Made by a program: the position numbers and the translations under genes
Part shown: positions 6,616 through 11,504 of the stretch, piece after piece
Layout: each line of letters begins with the position of its first letter
Numbering within the stretch: the stretch's first letter is position 1
Notes under the pieces: generated by a model
What the model saw: only the letters and a program-made list of their open reading frames with translations
What the model was told of the DNA's origin: nothing
Database searches by the model: none
Source of the DNA: Candidatus Peribacteria bacterium
GTDB lineage: Bacteria > Patescibacteriota > Gracilibacteria > UBA1369 > GCA-2718715
Direction of reading: 5' to 3'
DNA length: 11,504 nucleotides
Assembly: GCA_943349385.1 (NCBI GenBank)
Contig: CALQZM010000022.1
Location: 1 to 11,504, forward strand

Positions 6616-7725
6616 TTAAACCTTTAAAGGCATTATTATGTAAGTATAATCGTCCGCTTTTTTTGGACGAATCTTAATTGGGGACAGTTTTTCGTTTATC
6701 TCAACGATAATTTCATCGCCCTCCTTCACATTTAATACATCTAACATGTATTGTGAGTTCAGCGATATTTTATTCATTTCTCCGGTAATTTCAATATCAA
6801 GTTGTGATTTTTCTTCTCCAATACGGGTTTCGTCGGTTAGAATAGTTAGTTTTTTGGCTTCAGGATTAGTTTCTAGGTGAATTGAATTATTTATTTCTCT
6901 AGAAAAAAGACTAATTCTCTTTAAGGCTAACTCTAAATCGACCTTTTTTACCGTAAATATTGTTTTAGACTCAGTTGGAATTATTTTTGTATAGTCCGGG
7001 AAATTCCCTTCAATTAAACGAGAAGTAAGGTTTATGTTATCAATTTGGAATAAAATTTGATTTTTTGAAACAATTACTTTTACTGAAGTTTTATCGAAAT
7101 TATTCAATATTTTAGCCAATTCTTGCATAGTTCTTGCTGGAATTATACATTCCATGGTTTCTGAAACAGCAGTTTCTATTTTTAATTTTTTCTCCGCTAA
7201 ACGGTAACTATCTGTTGAAACAAACGTGATTTGATTAGCCTCAATTTTTAAATATACACCCGATAAAATTGGTCTAGAGGAATTTAAAGATGCTGCAAAA
7301 ACAGTTTCGATAATAGACTTTTCAAGAAGTTTTGCAGGTATTATAAACGATTTATCCTCATTAATTTTAGGAATATTCGGGTAGTCATCAGCTTTTAATC
7401 CTTTGATTTTTGTATCCGATTTAGCACTTTTTATCTCTAAAGATAAATCTTCTAAAACCTCTATTTCTAACTCTTCATTTGGTAAAAGTGAAACATAACT
7501 AGAAATTAATTTAGCTGGGACTGTTAGTTTTCCTTCTGTAATTACTTGGGCTGGAATATCTAATGAAATTGCAATTTCTAAGTTTGTGGCTGCTAAAAAT
7601 AATTTATTATCTTTAGCTTCAAGTAAAATATTATTTAAGATCGGTAAAGTATTATTTGGATTAATAGCTTTTAATACTAAGTTTAAGGCAAAGTTAATAT
7701 CTTGTTGGTTTAATTTAAGTTTCAT
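6616..7725 (-). CDS. dnaN: DNA polymerase III beta subunit (sliding clamp)
   Basis: A 369-residue protein of normal clamp length (E. coli 366) with three similar domains of about 120 residues each. Characteristic blocks are LPILNNILLEA (27-37), RPILSGVYLKIEANQITFVSTDSYRLA in the second domain, LIEGNFPDYTKIIPTE (the domain 2 loop), ALKRISLFSRE at the start of the third, and the C-terminal YTYIIMPLKV ending like the family MPMR(L/V). The clamp is a homodimeric ring that tethers polymerase to DNA and binds partners through a pocket partly formed by this C terminus. The ATG at 7725 matches the family N terminus (MKLKLNQQDI). The leader is A/T-rich without a Shine-Dalgarno sequence. mfd follows after 15 bases. 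Upstream is the origin-like region, but dnaA, the usual partner, is not in the window. Confidence 0.97.
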   Translation of the reverse strand: MKLKLNQQDINFALNLVLKAINPNNTLPILNNILLEAKDNKLFLAATNLEIAISLDIPAQVITEGKLTVPAKLISSYVSLLPNEELEIEVLEDLSLEIKSAKSDTKIKGLKADDYPNIPKINEDKSFIIPAKLLEKSIIETVFAASLNSSRPILSGVYLKIEANQITFVSTDSYRLAEKKLKIETAVSETMECIIPARTMQELAKILNNFDKTSVKVIVSKNQILFQIDNINLTSRLIEGNFPDYTKIIPTESKTIFTVKKVDLELALKRISLFSREINNSIHLETNPEAKKLTILTDETRIGEEKSQLDIEITGEMNKISLNSQYMLDVLNVKEGDEIIVEINEKLSPIKIRPKKADDYTYIIMPLKV

Positions 7726-7800
7726 AATATTTTTTTGTTTTTAAGGATTTAATTTAATCACTTTGAAAAATAATTTACAAGTGTTTAAAACATTAAGCTT

Positions 7801-7851
7801 TTATATAATAATAAGTATTTAAATATATTTAAATTAATAGTAATTATAATA
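7801..7851. other. AT-only stretch, candidate DNA unwinding element
   Basis: Only two G bases (7815, 7840) and no C occur in 51 bases, giving many TTTAAATA-type steps with low melting stability. It lies on the dnaN side of the box cluster, as the unwinding element does in B. subtilis. It may also hold promoter elements for dnaN, for example TATAAT-like sequences on the minus strand, which I cannot tell apart from background. Confidence 0.4.
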
Positions 7852-7874
7852 GAAGGTGTGAAAATCGTGATAAT

Positions 7875-7900
7875 TTGACATACAAAACTTTGTTTATAAT
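7875..7900 (+). promoter_or_regulatory. Plus-strand promoter-like pair inside the origin region
   Basis: TTGACA (7875-7880) and TATAAT (7895-7900) are both perfect hexamers on the plus strand, but the spacer is only 14 bases. An alternative TAATAA at 7897-7902 gives 16. No plus-strand gene follows, so any transcript would run through the origin toward the 3' end of the RNase J gene. Confidence 0.25.
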
Positions 7901-8071
7901 AAAGGGTTTTACTTTTTAATTGTGTTTGCAATTATCCAGAATCCTTTTATAAATACAGTTATAATTTAATTTTTGTGCGTAAGTTGTTAAAAAAGTTTTT
8001 CAATATTTTGTTTTTAATCGGTTTTTATTTATTTATAAGGATAAAAGAATAATTGTTTAAAATGTATTTCC

Positions 8072-8102
8072 TGTGTAAAAGTTGTGTATAAGAAGTGTAT
8101 AA
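8072..8102 (-). promoter_or_regulatory. Three phased DnaA boxes
   Basis: On the minus strand TTTTACACA (8072-8080), TTATACACA (8083-8091) and TTATACACT (8094-8102) lie in the same orientation with starts exactly 11 bases apart, about one helical turn. The first two fit TTWTNCACA fully; the third differs at the last base. Same-face spacing fits cooperative DnaA filament loading. Confidence 0.65.
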
Positions 8103-8214
8103 GTTTGTGTTTACGGTTGCTTTTTACTTTGATTGCGATGGATTTTTGTTAATAATTAGAATAGTAAGTTTTCTTTTTAAAAAGATGTTTTTCGAACAGA
8201 AGCCAATATTGATT

Positions 8215-8223
8215 TGTGTATAA
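8215..8223 (-). promoter_or_regulatory. DnaA box
   Basis: TTATACACA on the minus strand, identical to the middle box of the phased trio and in the same orientation, 113 bases further from dnaN. Confidence 0.5.
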
Positions 8224-8277
8224 GTTTTAGACTGTAGTGTTTAAAACAATTTATACTGTTTTTATAGTTTTGAAGAA

Positions 8278-8312
8278 AAAAAGTGTTAATAGGTAAACTA
8301 TTAACACTTTTT
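8278..8312 (-). terminator. Rho-independent terminator of the RNase J gene
   Basis: A perfect 15-pair inverted repeat, AAAAAGTGTTAATAG and CTATTAACACTTTTT around a 5-base loop, lies 35 bases past the RNase J stop. On the minus strand the T-run continues through 8276 (seven Ts after CAC). The A/T flanks make it symmetric, so it could also stop plus-strand transcripts leaving the origin region. Confidence 0.85.
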
Positions 8313-8317
8313 ACACA
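8309..8317 (+). promoter_or_regulatory. Possible DnaA box overlapping the terminator arm
   Basis: TTTTACACA on the plus strand fits TTWTNCACA and is opposite in orientation to the other boxes. Four of its bases belong to the terminator stem, so it may be a by-product of the T-run. Confidence 0.3.
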
Positions 8318-8347
8318 TACATTATTTTAAGTTGTGAACAATTTTGT

Positions 8348-10462
8348 TTAAAACTCTATTAAATTTACTATTACTAACGGTCTTCTTTCGATTTTGTCAC
8401 TAAGAAGTCTATAAGTTTGAGCTTTTAATTCGTTTATGCACTGTTCTTTATTGAGTTTATTTTTGTTTCTTACTAAAAATCTGTCGATAAATATTTTAGC
8501 GTTATTACGAATATCCTCTAGTATTCTTTTAGTTTCTTTCATGTAAATAAAGCCGTTTGATTCTACTGTTATCTTTCCGATTTTATTACTAAGGTTTAAT
8601 GGAATATTAATAGTTATAACTCCGTTACCTGCCATTGCTTGTCTTTCTGATAGGATTCCATAGGCTATATCGCTTAAGTCCCCAGATTGGTTGTCTACTA
8701 GTATGTAGTTAGCTGGAACCGTTTCTGCAGACAATTGCACTATTCCATTTTTAGCTTCGATTACACTTCCGTTCTGAGCTAAAATTACATTGTTCTCGTG
8801 TACTAATTTATTTTCAATTGCTAAGTCTTTATGTGCTTTTCTCATGTAGTACTCTCCGTGTACAGGGATTAAGTATTTTGGTTTTACTAGATCAAGCATT
8901 AGTTTTAAATCTTCTTGATGACCGTGACCCGTAGTGTGGACGTCCATTATTTGATTACTAATTACGTTGGCTCCTTTTTTACAAAGTTCATTTACTACAG
9001 CTATAATTCCTTTTTCGTTTCCGATAATAGGATTTGACGAGAAAATCACAGTGTCTTTTGCGTTTATTTTTACGTGTTTATGTTCGTTTAATGACATTCT
9101 TGTTAAAGCCGACATGGCTTCACCTTGACTGCCAGTAGTCAAAATTAAGGCGTTATCATGAGTGGCTTCTTTTTTAGATCTATTTAATTGTTTTACTAAA
9201 TCTTTTGGATATTTTAGGTATCCTAGCTTAGTAGCAATTTCGATGTTATCGACCATGCTTCGTCCACTAATAAATACTTTTTTATTATATTTCATGGCGG
9301 CATTAAGCACTTGTTGCATTCTTCCGATTAAAGACGAGAATGATGCAATAATAAGTCGTCCTTTAGTTTGTCCAATAATTTCGTCTAGGGTTTCCCCAAT
9401 TACTTTTTCAGATAAAGTGTGACCGGGCTTCATTGAATTTGTACTGTCTGAGAATAAAGCTAATACTTTTTGCGAACCGAGCCATTTTAAGGTTTCCATA
9501 TCCATTGGTAGGCCGTCTGCAGGCGTGAAATCAAATTTAAAGTCACCTGTATGAACTATTAGGCCTTCTGGTGTTTCGATAATTATTCCGGTTGAATCTG
9601 GGATTGAATGATTAACTCTAAAGAATTGGATAGTAAAGACTCCTAATTTGAATTTTTGTTTTGGTTCTACAGTTACTAGTTTTAATCCTTTAGCGGCGCT
9701 ATGTTCGTCGATTTGTTTTTTAATTAGACCCATAGTAAGTCTAAGTCCGAACATGGCAGGACTATTAATTTGAGGTGCTACGAAAGCAATACCTCCAATA
9801 TGGTCAAGGTGGGCGTGAGTGATTAGGGTTCCACGGATTTTGTGCATATTATCTTTCAAATATGTAATATCCGGAACAATGTAATCTACACCTAACATAT
9901 CTTCGTCTGGGAACTGAAGGCCCATATCGATAATAACAATGTCGTTACCGTACTCGATAGCCATCATGTTTTTACCTACTTCGTTTAATCCTCCTAGAGG
10001 TATAAATCTAACTTTTTCGTGGTAAATAGATTGAGCAGGCTTAATAGGTTTAGTCTCAGTAGCAGCGGGTAAATCGTATTTTGGATTCGTTTTAAAAGGT
10101 TTTCGCCCAGACTTAGCTTGTTGATTATGGTGGGGTCGAGCAGGTCTTTGATCCTTATGTGGATTTGGGGGTGTTGGTTTATGGCCAAAAGATTTTTTGG
10201 GACCATGATGGTTAACTTTGCTTGCGACTGGATCAGTGCTTTTTGTCTGATGTTGCCGTAAAGGCTGAGCCTCGGTGGGCGCTTTATGTGGTGTAGCCGG
10301 TGGTTTCTTTTTAAATCTATTAAAGAAACCTTTTTTTTCAGATGTTGATTTATCCATATTTAAAGAACTATCTGAAGAGCTCTTAGAAGAAGGGTTAGAT
10401 GGCAGACTTGTATTTCTTTCAAGCCACTTATCTAATGGATTTTCCCGATTATTTGTGTTCAT
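8348..10462 (-). CDS. rnj: Ribonuclease J with long basic N-terminal extension
   Basis: A 704-residue metallo-beta-lactamase/beta-CASP nuclease. The catalytic core starts near residue 150 (VRFIPLGGLNEVGKNM). Metal ligands are visible in HAHLDH (216-221), VNHSIPDS (H285), HTGDFKFD (D307) and PVHGEY (H535); the beta-CASP part includes ASFSSLIGRMQQ (373-384) and HTTGHGH (509-515). A C-terminal domain ends RRPLVIVNLIEF. RNase J acts as a 5'-3' exonuclease and endonuclease in mRNA decay and rRNA maturation. Typical members have about 555 residues; the extra 147 N-terminal residues are low-complexity and rich in Lys, Pro, His, Ser, Gln and Asn, probably a disordered RNA- or partner-binding tail, as in some actinobacterial homologues. 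The ATG at 10462 gives the whole tail; a later start is possible but no internal Met with a ribosome binding site stands out. A strong terminator follows; a weak promoter lies upstream. Confidence 0.95.
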   Translation of the reverse strand: MNTNNRENPLDKWLERNTSLPSNPSSKSSSDSSLNMDKSTSEKKGFFNRFKKKPPATPHKAPTEAQPLRQHQTKSTDPVASKVNHHGPKKSFGHKPTPPNPHKDQRPARPHHNQQAKSGRKPFKTNPKYDLPAATETKPIKPAQSIYHEKVRFIPLGGLNEVGKNMMAIEYGNDIVIIDMGLQFPDEDMLGVDYIVPDITYLKDNMHKIRGTLITHAHLDHIGGIAFVAPQINSPAMFGLRLTMGLIKKQIDEHSAAKGLKLVTVEPKQKFKLGVFTIQFFRVNHSIPDSTGIIIETPEGLIVHTGDFKFDFTPADGLPMDMETLKWLGSQKVLALFSDSTNSMKPGHTLSEKVIGETLDEIIGQTKGRLIIASFSSLIGRMQQVLNAAMKYNKKVFISGRSMVDNIEIATKLGYLKYPKDLVKQLNRSKKEATHDNALILTTGSQGEAMSALTRMSLNEHKHVKINAKDTVIFSSNPIIGNEKGIIAVVNELCKKGANVISNQIMDVHTTGHGHQEDLKLMLDLVKPKYLIPVHGEYYMRKAHKDLAIENKLVHENNVILAQNGSVIEAKNGIVQLSAETVPANYILVDNQSGDLSDIAYGILSERQAMAGNGVITINIPLNLSNKIGKITVESNGFIYMKETKRILEDIRNNAKIFIDRFLVRNKNKLNKEQCINELKAQTYRLLSDKIERRPLVIVNLIEF

Positions 10463-10488
10463 TATTTAAAAATTTTGTTACTCAATAT

Positions 10489-10506
10489 TTCCCTACGTTC
10501 CCTACG
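10489..10506. repeat. Tandem 9-base repeat in the RNase J leader
   Basis: TTCCCTACG occurs twice with no gap (CGTAGGGAA twice on the minus strand), ending 27 bases before the RNase J start codon. It would lie in the 5' untranslated region if the promoter candidate at 10552 is used. It may be a protein or RNA target, or a chance slip duplication. Confidence 0.6.
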
Positions 10507-10551
10507 AAAATTTAAAATAATCTTTAGTAAAAAAAATTGATTCTCATGGGT

Positions 10552-10560
10552 ATCATATCA
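10552..10560 (-). promoter_or_regulatory. Extended -10 promoter candidate for the RNase J gene
   Basis: On the minus strand TGATATGAT combines the TGn extension (10558-10560) with TATGAT (10552-10557). No good -35 sits at normal distance. Transcription would start near 10545 and give a leader of roughly 80 bases. Confidence 0.3.
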
Positions 10561-10643
10561 CAGAATCTTGGTAAATGGTATAAAAAAGATTATTTTTTTG
10601 CGTCTGTACTCCAAAATAAAGTAGTAGCTACTTGAGTACTCGG

Positions 10644-10661
10644 TGGTAAGTCGTCTTACCA
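10644..10661. repeat. Hairpin in the murD-RNase J gap
   Basis: TGGTAAG and CTTACCA form seven pairs around the loop TCGT. It sits beside palindromes AGTAGCTACT (10623-10632) and GAGTACTC (10634-10641). No T-run follows on the minus strand, so it is not a standard terminator; it lies about 170 bases past the murD stop. Confidence 0.5.
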
Positions 10662-10831
10662 GAAGTTTATGATAATGTTAAGTCCTGCGCCCTTGTCGTC
10701 TTCTACTAGCGGTAAAAGGTTGGCTGGGTTCTCTTGTTATTTTGTATTTGGTGAGTCCTTTTGGGTATCTTGCATGTTTGTTTCTTTTTAGTAAGGTGGA
10801 TAATCATAATATAGAATTAATTACGAATGAG

Positions 10832-11504
10832 TCAAGTCAAGTTGAGGGCAATTTTATTAAAATTTTCGGCATCTTCGTGCCCAGTAAGCGGGTTAAAGTA
10901 TGGTCCGTATTCGCAAGCAGGTGAAAATATGACACATCCAGGCTTTTTAGTGATTTTGCTTGCTAAATTAATTGCATCTGTTAGCGTTTCTGCTTGGTGG
11001 TAATTGTTCAAATGTGGTGCAAGCTCAGTGCAAAACGGGCTTTTAATTCCAACTGCGATTACGTTATTTTGATTGATTGTTTGGGCCAAATTGTCGATCG
11101 ACATTCCTTTGTTAATTCCTCCAAAAATTAGAGTTTTGTTTCCGAATATGCCATTTAGGGCCTTAATCGTAGCGTCTACTGCCGTTCCTTGCCTGTCGTT
11201 GTAGTATTTTATGTTATTTACTTCACAAATTAATTCTTGTCGTTCTGGCAGTCCTTTAAAGTTTTCTAGTCCTTGAGAAATAAACTTTGGCGATAATCCC
11301 GCTAAATGTGCAGCGAGAATTGCGGCACAAGCATTCTCTAAGTTATGAGGTCCTTTTAATAGTATTTTAGAAATTTCTATTAGTGGGTTCTGATTTAAAT
11401 ATAGATAGTTGTCGTCAAAATAGGCTTCTTTGGAGTCCTCTGAGTTAAAATAGTGGACTTCACCTTGGCTTTTAATTTTTAATGATGAGCTAATTGGGTC
11501 TTTA
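10832..11504 (-). CDS. murD: UDP-N-acetylmuramoylalanine--D-glutamate ligase (MurD), 5'-truncated by window edge
   Basis: The last 223 residues of a Mur ligase; the first half, with the ATP-binding P-loop, lies beyond the right edge. Visible blocks: LKGPHNLENACAAILAA (the GxHNxxN motif of the central domain), FKGLPERQELIC (family F.GLPHR.E), KYYNDRQGTAVDATIKAL (family NDSKATN..AT..AL), LIFGGINKGMSIDNL (family GGxDKGxDF) and VIFSPACEYGPYF (family LLSPACAS.D.F). MurD adds D-glutamate to UDP-MurNAc-L-Ala in the cytoplasm. The SK of the NDSK motif is RQ here and the HR pair is ER, so the amino-acid-binding site has diverged; another Mur-ligase function is conceivable, though MurD is the best fit. 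Stop is TGA. A 369-base gap separates it from the RNase J gene, so no tight operon follows. Confidence 0.87.
   Translation of the reverse strand, partial: KDPISSSLKIKSQGEVHYFNSEDSKEAYFDDNYLYLNQNPLIEISKILLKGPHNLENACAAILAAHLAGLSPKFISQGLENFKGLPERQELICEVNNIKYYNDRQGTAVDATIKALNGIFGNKTLIFGGINKGMSIDNLAQTINQNNVIAVGIKSPFCTELAPHLNNYHQAETLTDAINLASKITKKPGCVIFSPACEYGPYFNPLTGHEDAENFNKIALNLT

Larger units (their letters stand above)
7726..8347. other. Candidate chromosomal replication origin (oriC)
   Basis: A 622-base gap without a credible gene, between dnaN and the RNase J gene. It is far more AT-rich than its surroundings and contains a cluster of DnaA-box-like 9-mers, a stretch at 7801-7851 with only two G/C bases in 51 that could serve as the unwinding element, a weak plus-strand promoter-like pair at 7875-7900, and the RNase J terminator at its right end. 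Further 8-of-9 matches to the box consensus occur at 7932-7940 (TTATCCAGA) and 7974-7982 (TTACGCACA on minus). Location next to dnaN is classic for oriC. Against it: dnaA is missing from the neighbourhood, and genes on both sides point the same way. Confidence 0.65.
10463..10831. other. Gene-free gap between murD and the RNase J gene
   Basis: In 369 bases I find no ORF with a start codon and family resemblance on either strand. It holds the RNase J upstream region at the left, including a tandem 9-mer and an extended -10 candidate, and a cluster of short palindromes at 10621-10661. The part nearest murD shows no recognisable feature and no clear terminator for murD. Confidence 0.6.

Noticed and set aside
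9994..10206. 70-codon alternative frame within the RNase J gene
   Set aside because: It is a shadow in low-complexity coding sequence; the RNase J frame is open throughout and clearly recognised.
10715..10820. Minus-strand open frame of about 40 codons after murD, Arg/Lys-rich
   Set aside because: It lacks ATG, GTG or TTG at its start, matches no family I know and is short enough to occur by chance.
10742..10924. Plus-strand 60-codon frame overlapping the murD 3' end
   Set aside because: It is mostly antisense to murD, with no ribosome binding site and no recognisable motif.
1..11504. CRISPR array, insertion sequence, toxin-antitoxin or defence system
   Set aside because: No regularly spaced repeats, transposase or integrase motifs, or paired small ORFs were found; the genes are core housekeeping.

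Overview
The window is an AT-rich bacterial chromosome segment in which every convincing gene lies on the minus strand. Gene content is housekeeping: YaaA, a small GGQ release-factor-like protein, an aquaporin, a GGDEF protein, tmRNA, Mfd, the beta sliding clamp, RNase J and MurD. The low GC, the stripped-down genes with A/T-only leaders, and the long basic N-terminal tails on RNase J and the aquaporin suggest a Patescibacteria (CPR) lineage, perhaps Saccharibacteria. That placement is inference; no 16S or other marker is present. UGA and UAG both end recognisable proteins, so the standard code is expected.

Layout from left to right: (1) 1-456, the N-terminal 152 residues of yaaA, cut by the window edge. 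(2) 537-1643, an apparent two-gene unit in which the aquaporin is followed after 6 bases by a C12orf65/ArfB-like GGQ protein. (3) 1699-2565, a GGDEF protein whose reading frame carries an in-frame amber codon between a 75-residue N-terminal part and the catalytic domain. (4) 2625-3206, a complete one-piece tmRNA gene with promoter, tag frame, encoded CCA and terminator, plus a second copy of the last 21 bases of the gene 158 bp beyond its 3' end. (5) 3370-7725, dnaN followed after 15 bases by mfd. (6) 7726-8347, a gene-free, very AT-rich region with DnaA-box-like sites, three of them spaced exactly 11 bp apart, and a 51-base stretch that is almost pure A/T: a good candidate replication origin. 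(7) 8348-10462, RNase J with a roughly 147-residue basic tail, ended by a strong hairpin terminator. (8) 10463-10831, a gene-free gap. (9) 10832-11504, the C-terminal half of murD.

Functionally the window combines replication initiation and processivity (oriC candidate, DnaN), transcription-coupled repair (Mfd), RNA turnover (RNase J), wall precursor synthesis (MurD) and ribosome rescue (tmRNA and a GGQ protein less than 2 kb away). No CRISPR array, transposase, integrase or multi-gene accessory system is visible. The most unusual parts are the repeat and foldable sequence beside the tmRNA 3' end, the origin-like region with RNase J rather than dnaA on its far side, and the interrupted GGDEF gene.
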